From: Antarctobacter heliothermus
Lineage (GTDB): Bacteria > Pseudomonadota > Alphaproteobacteria > Rhodobacterales > Rhodobacteraceae
Reading direction: 5' to 3'
NCBI RefSeq assembly: GCF_900188425.1
Contig: NZ_FZON01000008.1
Location: forward strand, 53,154-117,153
Length of the DNA: 64,000 nucleotides
The notes under the pieces were generated by a model, which saw only the letters and a program-made list of their open reading frames with translations, did no database searches and was not told the origin of the DNA. Position numbers and translations under genes: made by a program. Shown one piece after another: positions 9,136 to 18,345 of the stretch. Numbering within the stretch: the first letter of the stretch is position 1; the number at the start of each line of letters is the position of its first letter.

Positions 9136-10005
9136 TTGTTCATCGCCTCACTGATCGCCAAACCCGGACACCTTGACCCCGCACTGGTGGAAAATCTCCG
9201 CAACGCGCTTGGCGGCGGCAGCGCGGACTGGCTTTCCCCCGACGAGGCTGCCGAATTTCCGCTGCAAACAGCCCCCGCCAATCTCGAAGAGATCCGGATC
9301 TCGATCACCGACATGGCCGATCTCAACATCCTGCCCGCCGAAAACCGTCGCAAGAAAATGTTGCTGGCGGATATGGACAGCACCATGATCCAGCAGGAAT
9401 GCATAGATGAGCTGGCCGAAGAGGCCGGCGTCGGCGCCCACGTCAAGGACATCACTGCCCGCGCCATGAACGGCGAACTGGATTTCGAAGCCGCGCTGAT
9501 CGAACGAGTCAAACTGCTCAAGGGTCTGCCGGAATCGGTGATCGACAAAGTGGTTGAAACCCGCATCACCCTGATGCCCGGCGGCAAGACCCTGCTGGAC
9601 ACGATGCACGCACAAGGCGCGCTCTGCGTGCTGGTCTCGGGCGGGTTCACTGCGTTCACCTCGCGCGTTTCGGCCCTGCTGGGCTTTGACGAAAACCGCG
9701 CCAACACGCTGCTCATCGAAGGCGGCAAACTCACCGGCGAGGTCGGACGCCCCATCCTTGGACGCGCCGCCAAGGTGCAAACGCTCGAAGAGATCACCGC
9801 CCGGCAGGCCATCACAGAGGCGGATGTCATTGCCGTCGGCGACGGGGCCAATGACCTTGGCATGCTGGGCCGCGCGGGCATGGGTGTCGCCCTGCACGCC
9901 AAACCCAGCGTTCAGGCACAATGCGACCTACGGGTCAACCACGGCGATCTGACTGCGCTGCTGTACCTGCAAGGCTACGCCAAGAGCGATTTCACCAAAA
10001 CCTGA
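9136..10005 (+). CDS. serB: Phosphoserine phosphatase
   Basis: HAD-superfamily enzyme for the last step of serine synthesis, O-phosphoserine to serine, in the cytoplasm. 289 residues. HAD motif I MLLADMDSTMIQQECIDELAEEAG near residue 75, motif II LVSGGFTAF, and motif IV VGDGANDLGML with the following GMGVALHAKP. An N-terminal regulatory region of about 70 residues precedes the catalytic domain. The reading frame is open far upstream, but protein similarity begins at LFIASLIAKPGHLDP; TTG at 9136 preceded by AAAGGAG 8-9 bases upstream is the start. The rare TTG codon may lower expression. Confidence 0.95.
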   Translation: MFIASLIAKPGHLDPALVENLRNALGGGSADWLSPDEAAEFPLQTAPANLEEIRISITDMADLNILPAENRRKKMLLADMDSTMIQQECIDELAEEAGVGAHVKDITARAMNGELDFEAALIERVKLLKGLPESVIDKVVETRITLMPGGKTLLDTMHAQGALCVLVSGGFTAFTSRVSALLGFDENRANTLLIEGGKLTGEVGRPILGRAAKVQTLEEITARQAITEADVIAVGDGANDLGMLGRAGMGVALHAKPSVQAQCDLRVNHGDLTALLYLQGYAKSDFTKT

Positions 10006-10012
10006 GGCCCCC

Positions 10013-10078
10013 GTCCCGGGCTTGCCCCGAGACCTCATGTCCGCCCGCCAGAGGCCCCCGATCAAGCCCGGGGCGAGG
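10013..10078. repeat. Facing palindromic repeat units after serB
   Basis: A unit beginning GTCCCGGGCTTGCCCCGAGA (10013-10036) faces an inverted relative, GAGGCCCCCGATCAAGCCCG and onward (10051-10078). Together they can form a long GC-rich stem between the convergent serB and asparaginase genes. A similar unit lies at 16047-16076. This resembles the dispersed CCCGGG-type intergenic palindromes of alphaproteobacteria and may act as a bidirectional terminator. Confidence 0.6.
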
Positions 10079-10089
10079 CAGCGCGGTCC

Positions 10090-11085
10090 TTATCCCGCCA
10101 GCCCAGCCACGGGGCGGATTTCTCCGGTTTTCAGTCCGTCCCAGTTGCGTACCGGCGGGTTCAGGAACCGCGCGACATCTGGATGCGCCGCCTCCAGCAC
10201 GCCCAGCCGAACCAGAAGCGCGGCAATGACACAATCCGACGCCCGTGTTGCCCCATCGACGATCTTGACGGCGATGCCCATGCCCCGTTTCGGCAGGATG
10301 GCCACAAAATAGCCTTCGGCCCCGGTCTTGATCGCCACGGGTTCCTTGGCCGCCTGCATCAACAGCGTGCAGGCTCGACCCTCCCCCGCCACCAGCATCG
10401 GATGCGCAATCATCGCCTCGACCAATTGCGCCGCCGCCCGCGACTGCGCGTCGCCCCGCGCCCCGGCGCTGGCATAAAACGCCATCGCCCGCGCCATGCC
10501 GGTCATGGTGGTGGCGAAATTCGGCGCTGAACAGCCGTCGATCCCGAAACCGGGGCTGGTCTCTCCGGTCACTTCTTCGAACGCCGCGCGGCAGGCCATC
10601 TGCACCGGATGCGCGGGATCGACATAATCCGGCCCCGCCTTCAGGTGCTGTGTCAGCGTCAGGAACCCGGTGTGCTTGCCCGAACAATTGTTCAGCACGC
10701 GCCCCGGCGCCTGATGCTCGCGAATCATCGACAATCGCAGATCCTTGTCACGCGACGGTTGCGGACCGCAGATCAGGTCATGCTCGGACAGCCCAAGGCC
10801 CGCCAGCCATGCCTCGACCAACCGCGCATGCAGCGGCGCGCCCTCATGACTGGCACAGGCCAACGCCAGTCGCTCTGCCCCCAGACCCGCATCGTGCGCG
10901 GCCCCGGAGGACACCAACGGCAAGGCCTGAATCATCTTCGAAGAGCTTCTCGGCAGCACCACAGCGCCCGGATCGCCCCAAGATTCGACAATCTGCCCCG
11001 TCCCGTCGCAGATCACCGCATGCCCCGAATGCCAGCTTTCGACCACTGGCCCCCGGTGAATCTCGACCATCGGAACCGCTGTCAT
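10090..11085 (-). CDS. Asparaginase II family (thermolabile, rhizobial-type) L-asparaginase
   Basis: Hydrolyses L-asparagine to aspartate and ammonia; this family is unrelated to E. coli AnsA/AnsB. 331 residues, normal length. Family blocks: VEIHRGPVVESWHSGHAVI at the N-terminus, PRSSSKMIQALPL near 47, ACASHEGAPLH near 77, NNCSGKHTGFL near 131 (contains the reactive Ser/Lys region), and GIDGCSAPNFA near 184. The start at 11085 (MTAVPMVEIHRG) has GGAGG about 9 bases upstream. Monocistronic by appearance; convergent with serB. Confidence 0.9.
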   Translation of the reverse strand: MTAVPMVEIHRGPVVESWHSGHAVICDGTGQIVESWGDPGAVVLPRSSSKMIQALPLVSSGAAHDAGLGAERLALACASHEGAPLHARLVEAWLAGLGLSEHDLICGPQPSRDKDLRLSMIREHQAPGRVLNNCSGKHTGFLTLTQHLKAGPDYVDPAHPVQMACRAAFEEVTGETSPGFGIDGCSAPNFATTMTGMARAMAFYASAGARGDAQSRAAAQLVEAMIAHPMLVAGEGRACTLLMQAAKEPVAIKTGAEGYFVAILPKRGMGIAVKIVDGATRASDCVIAALLVRLGVLEAAHPDVARFLNPPVRNWDGLKTGEIRPVAGLAG

Positions 11086-11253
11086 GCTATGACCTCCAAG
11101 ACTTGAGCGAATATCTGCCACCGGGGCTTTTACGCCTCGGTTCTTTCAGGCTATTGTCCCGCCGTCGAGATAAAAACCCAGTAATGCATCCTGCATTCGG
11201 GACGTGCGGAACGTGCGGGACATTTGAGGTAGAGAACGCTGGAGGCGGCAGGA

Positions 11254-11781
11254 ATGATGTCAGGTCTTGGTCGGGGATTGGGCGCACTGGCGGTGGTGCT
11301 GAGCGCCTCCGCAGCAGGCGCTCAGGATAGCAGCACGGCGCGCGTGGACGCCATGACGGACTGGTCGGTCTTCGAAGAGGCCAGCCCGCGCGAATGCTGG
11401 GCGGTGACCACCTACAAGGAAAGCGTAAACACCAAGGACGGGCGCGTGGTTGCCGTGACGCGGGGCGAGATCCTGTTGATGGTTTTTTACCGTCCCGAAG
11501 CAGGCGTAAAAGGCCAGGTGGCCTTTACCGGCGGGTATCCCTTTGCCCCCGGGTCGACGGTCAACATGGCCATCGGCGACACCGAATTCGAGCTTTACAC
11601 CGAAGGCGAATGGGCTTGGCCCGCGACTCCGCAGGACGACGTCAAGCTGATCACCGCGATGAAACGCGGCGCCGATGCCGTTGTCACCGCCGTGTCCAGC
11701 CGCGGGACAGAGACCAAGGATACCTTTTCCTTGCTCGGCTTTACCGCAGCAATCGAAGACGCGGACAAACGCTGTACCTGA
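11254..11781 (+). CDS. Invasion-associated locus B (IalB) family periplasmic protein
   Basis: 175 residues with a signal peptide (GRGLGALAVVLSASAAGAQ). The mature chain matches the IalB family pattern: TDWSVFEEASPRECWAVT near residue 35, EILLMVFYRPEAG, VAFTGGYPFAPGSTV, FELYTEGEWAWP and a C-terminal Cys that can pair with the first. Named after a Bartonella factor, but the family is widespread in non-pathogenic alphaproteobacteria and its role is unclear. GGAGG precedes tandem ATGATG start codons at 11254 and 11257. The hairpin at 11835 ends the unit. Confidence 0.8.
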   Translation: MMSGLGRGLGALAVVLSASAAGAQDSSTARVDAMTDWSVFEEASPRECWAVTTYKESVNTKDGRVVAVTRGEILLMVFYRPEAGVKGQVAFTGGYPFAPGSTVNMAIGDTEFELYTEGEWAWPATPQDDVKLITAMKRGADAVVTAVSSRGTETKDTFSLLGFTAAIEDADKRCT

Positions 11782-11834
11782 CGCCGTGCTCTGGCCCGTT
11801 CCGGGCAGAGCGGGTATTTGAACACAAGAGAAAC

Positions 11835-11868
11835 AAGGGCCGCATGACCTCGTGTCATCCGGCCCTTT
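11835..11868 (+). terminator. Terminator after the IalB gene
   Basis: Outer stem AAGGGCCG / CGGCCCTT (11835-11842 with 11860-11867) and inner stem ATGAC / GTCAT, separated by a single C-C mismatch, followed by a short T run. It lies 54 bases past the IalB stop and 59 before rlmN. Confidence 0.75.
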
Positions 11869-11926
11869 GGCATTCGCCCGCGAATCCTGTATACGGCAGG
11901 CTTCGCGCCAGACAGGAGCCCTTGGC

Positions 11927-13111
11927 ATGACCGCGACGACGCCCATCACTCAGGATCTCGTGACCATCCCCCGCAAGATGCCGGAGGGGCCGGTAAACCT
12001 GATCGGATTGACCCGCCCGCTGTTGCGTGAGGCGTTGTTGACGGCTGGCACGCCGGAAAAGCAGATCAAGATGCGGGTCAACCAACTGTGGCAGTGGCTG
12101 TATCACTGGGGCGTGCGTGACTTTGAGTCGATGACCAACTTGGCGAAACCGTACCGCGCCATGCTGGCCGAAAACTTTGTGATCTCTTTGCCAGAGGTCG
12201 TGTCGAAACAGATCTCTGCCGATGGCACCCGCAAATACCTTGTGCGTATTGCGGGCGGGCATGAGGTTGAGGTCGTCTATATCCCGGAGGCGGATCGCGG
12301 CACGCTGTGTATCTCCTCGCAGGTGGGCTGCACGCTGACCTGTTCGTTCTGCCACACCGGCACGCAAAAACTGGTCCGCAACCTGACCGCCGGGGAAATC
12401 GTCGGTCAAATCATGCTGGCGCGCGACGATCTGGACGAATGGCCCGAACCGGGTACGGGAATGGGTGTCGATGGTCCGCGCCTCTTGTCCAACATCGTCC
12501 TGATGGGCATGGGCGAACCGCTATACAACTTTGAGGGTGTGCGCGACGCCATGAAGATTGCCATGGACGGCGAGGGCATCGCCCTGTCCCGTCGCCGGAT
12601 CACCCTGTCCACTTCTGGCGTGGTGCCCGAAATCACCCGCGCCGCCGAGGAAATCGGCTGCCAACTTGCGGTCAGCTTTCATGCCACCACCGATGAGGTC
12701 CGCGACAAGCTGGTGCCAATCAACAAACGCTGGAACATCGAAACTCTGCTGAACACGCTGCGCGAGTATCCGCGCCTGTCAAATTCGGAACGCATCACCT
12801 TTGAATATGTGATGCTGAAGGACGTGAATGACACGGACGACGATGCGCGGCGTCTGGTCAACCTGATCAAGGGCATTCCGGCCAAGATCAACCTGATCCC
12901 CTTCAACGAATGGCCCGGCGCGCCCTACCAGCGCAGCGATTGGTCCCGGATCGAAAAGTTCGCCGACATCATCTACAAGGCAGGCTACGCCTCTCCCATC
13001 CGCACCCCGCGCGGGGAGGACATCATGGCCGCCTGCGGTCAGCTGAAATCGGCGACGGAGCGCGCCCGCAAATCCCGCGCCCAGATCGCGCAGGAAACCG
13101 GCCTTTCCTGA
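11927..13111 (+). CDS. rlmN: Dual-specificity 23S rRNA (A2503-C2) / tRNA (A37-C2) methyltransferase
   Basis: Radical SAM enzyme that methylates C2 of A2503 in 23S rRNA and of A37 in some tRNAs. 394 residues. The 4Fe-4S motif is CTLTCSFC (CxxxCxxC) near residue 135; [17 protein letters not shown] follows; the catalytic cysteine lies in [11 protein letters not shown] near the C-terminus and its partner is in the central region. N-terminal [21 protein letters not shown] is the accessory RNA-binding helix. The start at 11927 has CAGGAG 8 bases upstream; the frame is open to 11852 but without a site. Single gene between terminator and copA promoter. Confidence 0.96.
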   Translation: MTATTPITQDLVTIPRKMPEGPVNLIGLTRPLLREALLTAGTPEKQIKMRVNQLWQWLYHWGVRDFESMTNLAKPYRAMLAENFVISLPEVVSKQISADGTRKYLVRIAGGHEVEVVYIPEADRGTLCISSQVGCTLTCSFCHTGTQKLVRNLTAGEIVGQIMLARDDLDEWPEPGTGMGVDGPRLLSNIVLMGMGEPLYNFEGVRDAMKIAMDGEGIALSRRRITLSTSGVVPEITRAAEEIGCQLAVSFHATTDEVRDKLVPINKRWNIETLLNTLREYPRLSNSERITFEYVMLKDVNDTDDDARRLVNLIKGIPAKINLIPFNEWPGAPYQRSDWSRIEKFADIIYKAGYASPIRTPRGEDIMAACGQLKSATERARKSRAQIAQETGLS

Positions 13112-13140
13112 TCCTGCGACAGTTTATCCGCAGCCACCCC

Positions 13141-13171
13141 TTTACCTTCCTGTGACTGGAACCCCTATATC
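13141..13171 (+). promoter_or_regulatory. CueR-type copper promoter of copA
   Basis: A -35 element TTTACC (13141-13146) and a -10 element TATATC (13166-13171) are separated by 19 bases, the long spacer diagnostic of MerR-family promoters. The spacer contains ACCTTCC-N7-GGAA; the left arm equals the CueR consensus, the right arm GGAACCC is partly degenerate. The copA start is 22 bases downstream, and cueR is the next gene but one. Confidence 0.8.
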
Positions 13172-13192
13172 CAGCCGCAGGAGGCACGATCA

Positions 13193-15661
13193 ATGGCTGT
13201 TTTACGCTTCGAAGTAACCGGGATGACCTGCGGCGGCTGCGCTGGACGGGCAGAACGCGCCTTGGCCGGGGCCGAAGGCGTAACCAGCGCCTCTGTCAAC
13301 CTCGCCAACCGCATGGCGACGGTGGACACCGACCGGCCCGCCAGTGACCTCCGCGACACGCTCAAGGCCGCAGGCTATCCCGCTGCGGAAACCCTGATCC
13401 GCCTGACCATCGACGGGATGAGCTGCGCCTCTTGCGTGGGCCGTGTCGAAAAGGCGCTGGCCAACCTGCCCGGTGTCCTGAGCGCCCGCGTCAACCTGAC
13501 CACGCAAACCGCCGATATTGAGGTGCTGACCGGCACCGTCACGGCGCAGACGCTTGCCGATACCGTCACCCAGGCCGGGTATCCCGCGCAGGCCCTGGAG
13601 GACGACAGCACCCCCGATGCCGCCCAGCGTCAGGCGACAGAGGCCGCCGCACTGAAACGCCAAACCCTGATCGCGACCGCGCTGACCCTGCCCGTGTTCC
13701 TTGGGGTCATGGGCGGCCACCTGATCCCCGCGCTTCATCACTGGATCAGCGCCACGTTGGGCCAGACCGGCTGGTGGGGCGTGCAATTTGTCCTGACAAC
13801 GCTGGTCCTGATCGGCCCCGGACGGCGGTTTTATCGCATCGGCCTGCCGCTGCTGGCCAAAGGCACGCCGGACATGAACTCACTGGTGGCGCTGGGCACA
13901 TTGGCGGCCTGGGGCTATTCCTCCGTTGCTCTCTTCGCCCCCGCCCTGTTGCCGGACTCCGCCCGCGACGTCTATTTCGAGGCCGCCGCCGTCATCGTCA
14001 CGCTGATCCTACTGGGTCGCTGGCTTGAGGCGCGCGCCAAGGGGCGTACCGGCGCCGCCATCAAACACCTGCTGAACCTGCGCCCCGATCTGGCGCGGGT
14101 TGAACGCGATGGCGGCACGGTCGAGATCCCCTTTGCCGACCTGCAAAAAGGCGACGTCCTGCAAATCCGTCCCGGTGAACGCATCGCCACAGATGGCGTT
14201 GTCCTCACGGGTCGATCCTATGTTGAGGAAAGCATGGTCACCGGCGAACCTGCCCCGGTCGAAAAATCAACAGGCGCGCAGGTCATTGGCGGCACCGTCA
14301 ACGGTGCCGGCGCGCTGCGGGTGCAGGCAGAGGCGGTTGGCGCGGACACCGTCCTGTCGCGTATTGTTGCCATGGTCGAACAGGCGCAGGGCGCGAAACT
14401 GCCCATTCAGGCCCTGGCCGACAAAGTGGTGCTGTGGTTCGTGCCTGCCGTGCTGGTCATTGCCGCACTGACGGTGGGTGTCTGGCTGGCCTTCGGTCCC
14501 GGTCTGACACATGCGCTGGTCGCCGGGGTGTCGGTTCTCATCATCGCCTGCCCTTGCGCCATGGGGCTTGCCACGCCGGTTTCGATCATGGTCGGCACGG
14601 GTCGGGCCGCCGAACTGGGCGTGTTGTTCCGCAAGGGCGAGGCGCTGCAACGGCTCGACTCGGCCCGCGTCATGGCCTTTGACAAGACCGGCACCCTGAC
14701 AGAGGGCCGCCCCGCGCTGGTCCGGTCCGTCGCCGCGACAGGGTACGACGCCGACACGGTTCTGCGGCTTGCCGCCAGCGCCGAACAGGGATCGGAACAC
14801 CCCATTGCCCGCGCGCTGGAACAGGCCGCAACGGACGTCCCCGTTCCCGAAGAGGTCACAGCCATTCCCGGCCACGGTCTGCGCGCCCGCGTCGAAGGTC
14901 AGGAACTGCTGGTCGGCAATGCCCGTCTCATGGCGCGCGAAGACATCGACATGACCGGGGTTTCCGACGCCCTGCACGAAATGGAAACTGCCGCACAGAC
15001 GCCGGTTCTTGTCGCCGTGGACGGGATCATTGCCGCCGCTTTTGCCGTCGCCGACAAGGTCAAGCCCGGCGCACGCGCCGCAATTGCCGCGTTGAAACAC
15101 CAAGGCATCCAGGTAGCCATGATCTCGGGTGACGCCCGCGCCGTGGCAGAGGCCATCGCGCGTGATCTGGGCATCGACCAGGTCGAGGCCGAGGTCCTGC
15201 CAGAGGGCAAGGTCGATGTTGTCCGGGCGTTGCGCGAAAAATTCGGCTCCGTGGCCTTTGTCGGGGATGGCATCAACGATGCCCCCGCCCTGGCCGAGGC
15301 CGAGGTTGGCCTTGCCATCGGCACCGGCACCGACGTCGCCATCGAAAGCGCCGATGTCGTGCTGTCATCCGGCGCGGTCGCGGGCGCGGTCAACGCACTC
15401 CACGTCAGCCGCGCCGTGATGCGAAATATCCGGCAAAACCTTGTCTGGGCCTTCGGCTATAACGTGGCGCTGATCCCCGTGGCGGCGGGGGTTCTTTATC
15501 CGTTCACCGGCCTGCTCTTGTCCCCCATGCTGGCTGCCGGGGCAATGGCGCTGTCCTCTGTCTTTGTCCTGACCAACGCGCTGCGTTTGCGGAATCTGCA
15601 AAGCGCGCTAGGGGAGACGCCCGCTCACACGCCAGCCATTCCACAGGAGGTTGCCGCATGA
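13193..15661 (+). CDS. copA: Copper-exporting P1B-type ATPase
   Basis: Inner-membrane Cu(I) efflux pump, 822 residues. Two N-terminal heavy-metal domains with GMTCGGC (C13, C16) and GMSCASC (C78, C81); eight predicted helices; transmembrane CPC in IIACPCAMGLATPVS near residue 452; phosphorylation DKTGTLTEG near 496; actuator MVTGEPAPVEK; nucleotide-domain SEHPIARAL (the HP motif); hinge VGDGINDAPALA. All motifs intact. RBS AGGAGG lies about 9 bases upstream. The last four bases overlap the cueR start (ATGA), so the two are co-transcribed under a CueR-like promoter. Confidence 0.96.
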   Translation: MAVLRFEVTGMTCGGCAGRAERALAGAEGVTSASVNLANRMATVDTDRPASDLRDTLKAAGYPAAETLIRLTIDGMSCASCVGRVEKALANLPGVLSARVNLTTQTADIEVLTGTVTAQTLADTVTQAGYPAQALEDDSTPDAAQRQATEAAALKRQTLIATALTLPVFLGVMGGHLIPALHHWISATLGQTGWWGVQFVLTTLVLIGPGRRFYRIGLPLLAKGTPDMNSLVALGTLAAWGYSSVALFAPALLPDSARDVYFEAAAVIVTLILLGRWLEARAKGRTGAAIKHLLNLRPDLARVERDGGTVEIPFADLQKGDVLQIRPGERIATDGVVLTGRSYVEESMVTGEPAPVEKSTGAQVIGGTVNGAGALRVQAEAVGADTVLSRIVAMVEQAQGAKLPIQALADKVVLWFVPAVLVIAALTVGVWLAFGPGLTHALVAGVSVLIIACPCAMGLATPVSIMVGTGRAAELGVLFRKGEALQRLDSARVMAFDKTGTLTEGRPALVRSVAATGYDADTVLRLAASAEQGSEHPIARALEQAATDVPVPEEVTAIPGHGLRARVEGQELLVGNARLMAREDIDMTGVSDALHEMETAAQTPVLVAVDGIIAAAFAVADKVKPGARAAIAALKHQGIQVAMISGDARAVAEAIARDLGIDQVEAEVLPEGKVDVVRALREKFGSVAFVGDGINDAPALAEAEVGLAIGTGTDVAIESADVVLSSGAVAGAVNALHVSRAVMRNIRQNLVWAFGYNVALIPVAAGVLYPFTGLLLSPMLAAGAMALSSVFVLTNALRLRNLQSALGETPAHTPAIPQEVAA

Positions 15662-16047
15662 ACATCGGAGAGGTCGCCACCCGTTCGGGCCTGCCCGCCA
15701 AGACAATCCGCTACTATGAAGAGATCGGTCTGGTGACGCCGCCGCGCGACACCAACGGGTATCGCGCTTTCCGTGAGGCAGACCTGCACAAGCTCGCCTT
15801 TCTCGCCCGCGCCCGAGCCCTGGGGTTCTCGATCGAGGAATGCCGCCTGCTGCTGGGTCTCTACGAAGACGAAAGCCGCGCCAGCGCGGATGTCAAACAG
15901 CTGGCACTGGAACATCTGGCCAGCATCGACGACAAGATTGCCCAGCTACAGGGCATGCGCGCGACGCTGGCGACCCTCGTCCATGCTTGCCATGGCGACG
16001 ACCGCCCCGACTGCCCGATCCTGCAGGACCTTGCCGAAGGCCCGTGA
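15658..16047 (+). CDS. cueR: Cu(I)-responsive MerR-family regulator CueR
   Basis: 129 residues. N-terminal winged HTH IGEVATRSGLPAKTIRYYEEIGLVTPP, dimerisation helix in the middle, and the metal loop C-HGDDRPD-C (two cysteines 8 apart near residues 113-121) that marks Cu(I)/Ag(I)/Au(I) sensors. Activates copA by untwisting the 19-base spacer promoter at 13141-13171. Translationally coupled to copA, giving positive feedback on its own level, unlike E. coli where cueR is elsewhere. Confidence 0.94.
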   Translation: MNIGEVATRSGLPAKTIRYYEEIGLVTPPRDTNGYRAFREADLHKLAFLARARALGFSIEECRLLLGLYEDESRASADVKQLALEHLASIDDKIAQLQGMRATLATLVHACHGDDRPDCPILQDLAEGP

Positions 16048-16076
16048 CCTCGTCCCGGGCCTGACCGGGGCCTCGT
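16047..16076. repeat. CCCGGG-type palindromic repeat unit after cueR
   Basis: The core CGTCCCGGGCCTGACCGGGG followed by CCTCG resembles the units at 10013-10078. It begins at the cueR stop codon and lies in the convergent gap before the ABC permease gene, so it may serve as transcription terminator. Confidence 0.5.
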
Positions 16077-16188
16077 GATGTGTGCAACAGCACTGTTGTT
16101 TCAACGCGTCCAGCCACCGGGGTTCTCTGTGGCCTTTGCCAAGTGTGCGGACGCGCCACAGCGAACGGGAACCCCACCATCGGTCGAT

Positions 16189-17502
16189 TTACTGACGCAG
16201 GCCCTGTACGACAGGGCGCGTCAGCACGACCAGCACCGGGATCAGGGACAGGATCGAAGTGACCGCGAGAAAGCCCAGCGCCAGGTTGATCTCTGCCCAG
16301 GTGATCGAGGCGGACACAAGAATATCAGTCCGCAAGGTCACGATCCGTGACAGCACAGCGGCAGCGCCGAAACCGAACAGCAGACCCAATGCCGTTCCCG
16401 CCGCCATCAAGGTGGCGCCATAACCCCAGACCACCGCCATCACAAATCGACGCGGCGCGCCCAGCGCGCGCAGCATGGCCAGTTGCCGTTGGAACAGCCG
16501 CGACAGGATGAACAATCCCAACAGGACAGAAACCGCGACCAGCGCCTGTGTCACGATCGACATGATTTGCATGGCTTGCCGCACATCGCCCATCACCCGG
16601 TAAAGACTGGCCAGAACCGTGCCGGGAAAAAACGCCATGGTCTCTCCCGCTTCGGTGAGTGCGGACCGGAGCGCGTAGGCCCCTGACATGTCGGTGGCCC
16701 GCACGATCACCGCTGGCGTTCCGGGGAACAGGGCCGGATCAAAGGGCGGGCCGATCTTGTCGCCGTCTTCGAACGGATGGCCATTGGCCAGTCCATGCAC
16801 CTCCCAGACCGTTTCGACCGGGATCAGGATCGCGTGGTCCCAGGGCGATCCACTGCGCGCCATGCGGCCCACCACCTCGATCTCGAACTCGTCGTGCGCA
16901 TCGTGTTCGGCCTCTTCACCCTCGCCATGCGCGGGCGCAAAATGGTCCCCCAATTGCAAGTCGATCGCCGCGCCGACAACTGCCTCGCCGGTGCGGGCAA
17001 AGAGGCGGCCCTCTATCTGATCATCGGTAAGGTAGGTGACAAATTCCGCGATGGTGCCGACAACGGGTGCCCCGTCAAAGCTGTCGCCAAAGGCGATGGG
17101 GGCGGCGATCTCAACCCTTGGATGACTGGCGATCCGGTCATAGGCCGCCCCATCCAGCAATGGCACGGCTGAAGGTTGCAGAAACACCGAGGCCAGCATC
17201 AAGGTCAATTCAGAGCCGGGTGCAGCCACCACCAGATCAAACTTTTCCGCCGCCTGCGCGCTACCGACACGCAAGCCCCTCTCTTGTGTGATCAACCCGA
17301 TGCCCATGCCGGTGGACACCGCAATCAGCACAACGAACATCAGGTTGGCCCAGCGAAACCGCCAGAGCAGCGCCCACACCAACGGCAAGGGGCGGAACCC
17401 GCGCAGCAGCACAAAACCCAGCCCCAGCAGGGGCAACAGCAATGCAGCGGCAATCAGCATATCCTGCGCAAGGGCGGACAGCGTCTCCCATAGATCTGTC
17501 AT
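16189..17502 (-). CDS. FtsX/LolC-like ABC transporter permease with a His/Asp/Glu-rich loop
   Basis: 437 residues. One helix at the N-terminus (LIAAALLLPLLGLGFVLL), a second near 50, a large periplasmic MacB-PCD-like domain (about 75-290), then three C-terminal helices with the FtsX signature RQLAMLRALGAPRRFVMAVV. This class is usually a mechanotransmission or lipoprotein-handling permease. The periplasmic loop has an acidic, histidine-rich stretch, HGEGEEAEHDAHDEFE near residue 195, which could bind divalent metal. Pairs with the ATPase 37 bases upstream. No third component gene is adjacent; substrate unknown. Confidence 0.83.
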   Translation of the reverse strand: MTDLWETLSALAQDMLIAAALLLPLLGLGFVLLRGFRPLPLVWALLWRFRWANLMFVVLIAVSTGMGIGLITQERGLRVGSAQAAEKFDLVVAAPGSELTLMLASVFLQPSAVPLLDGAAYDRIASHPRVEIAAPIAFGDSFDGAPVVGTIAEFVTYLTDDQIEGRLFARTGEAVVGAAIDLQLGDHFAPAHGEGEEAEHDAHDEFEIEVVGRMARSGSPWDHAILIPVETVWEVHGLANGHPFEDGDKIGPPFDPALFPGTPAVIVRATDMSGAYALRSALTEAGETMAFFPGTVLASLYRVMGDVRQAMQIMSIVTQALVAVSVLLGLFILSRLFQRQLAMLRALGAPRRFVMAVVWGYGATLMAAGTALGLLFGFGAAAVLSRIVTLRTDILVSASITWAEINLALGFLAVTSILSLIPVLVVLTRPVVQGLRQ

Positions 17503-17539
17503 ACTGTCGGATCACCTCTGAAAGGGTCATTCGGGCGGA

Positions 17540-18220
17540 TCATGCCGCACTAACCGGGGTGTCGTCTGTCAATTGTCCGTCTTGGATGGTCAACACCCGG
17601 TCCAGCCGGTCAAGCAGGTGCAAATCGTGGCTGACCGCGATCAGCGTCTTGCCGCTGCCGCGCACCAGAGCCACAAGATCCTCGATCAACCGATCCGCAG
17701 CGGGGCGGTCAAGGCTGGCCGTCGGTTCGTCCGCCAACAGGATTGCCGGATCGGTTGCCAATGCACGCGACACTGCAACGCGCTGCCGTTCGCCACCAGA
17801 AAACGACGCCACCGACCGGCTGCCTTGCGCAACACCCAGCCGATCCAGCCAGTCTGCGGCGCGGGCCTCAATCTGTGCGCGATCCCCGGGCTTCAAGAAC
17901 AGCGCTGCGAGGCAGGCATTTGCACGCGGCGACAGTTCTTCGAACAACTGGTAGTCCTGAAAGATCAACCCCATATGCGTCGCCCGAAAGGCGGTGCGCC
18001 GCTCCGCAGACAACTGCGCCAGATCGGTCTCCCCCCAGCGCACGGTGCCTTTTACCGCCAGCAGCCCGCTGAGCGCATACAGCAGCGTGGATTTTCCGGC
18101 CCCCGACGGTCCGCGCACGCCGATCAGCGATCCGGCGGGCAGCGACAGCGACGGCACCCGCAAAAGGGTCCGCGCCCCTGCCACGACGGACAGGTCAGTG
18201 ATATGCAACGGCAGGCTCAT
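17540..18220 (-). CDS. LolD/MacB-like ABC transporter ATP-binding protein
   Basis: 226 residues, single nucleotide-binding domain. Walker A GPSGAGKST near residue 35; Q-loop LIFQDYQLFEEL; signature FSGGERQRVAVSRA; Walker B AILLADEPTASLD; switch His in IAVSHDLHLLD. Length and sequence style are those of LolD/YknY-type ATPases that partner FtsX-like permeases. First gene of a two-gene operon with the permease. The upstream gap (18221-18441) contains a 10-base direct repeat. Confidence 0.88.
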   Translation of the reverse strand: MSLPLHITDLSVVAGARTLLRVPSLSLPAGSLIGVRGPSGAGKSTLLYALSGLLAVKGTVRWGETDLAQLSAERRTAFRATHMGLIFQDYQLFEELSPRANACLAALFLKPGDRAQIEARAADWLDRLGVAQGSRSVASFSGGERQRVAVSRALATDPAILLADEPTASLDRPAADRLIEDLVALVRGSGKTLIAVSHDLHLLDRLDRVLTIQDGQLTDDTPVSAA

Positions 18221-18345
18221 ACGCTCAGACCTTTGAAAATATGGCGTCGGTCAGACGCGTGAGGTCATGAATGCCGGTTTGGACGTGCGAAACGCGGTGC
18301 AAATGGGCTCTGCGCATCCGCATCCCCCAATCCGCCGGTCGCAAA

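Noticed and set aside
10013..10078. CRISPR-like repeat
   Set aside because: Only two inverted units, no regular direct repeats with spacers and no cas genes anywhere in the window.
11170..11226. Tandem ACGTGCGG repeats upstream of the IalB gene as an operator
   Set aside because: Just two short GC-rich direct repeats without dyad symmetry; not distinguishable from composition.
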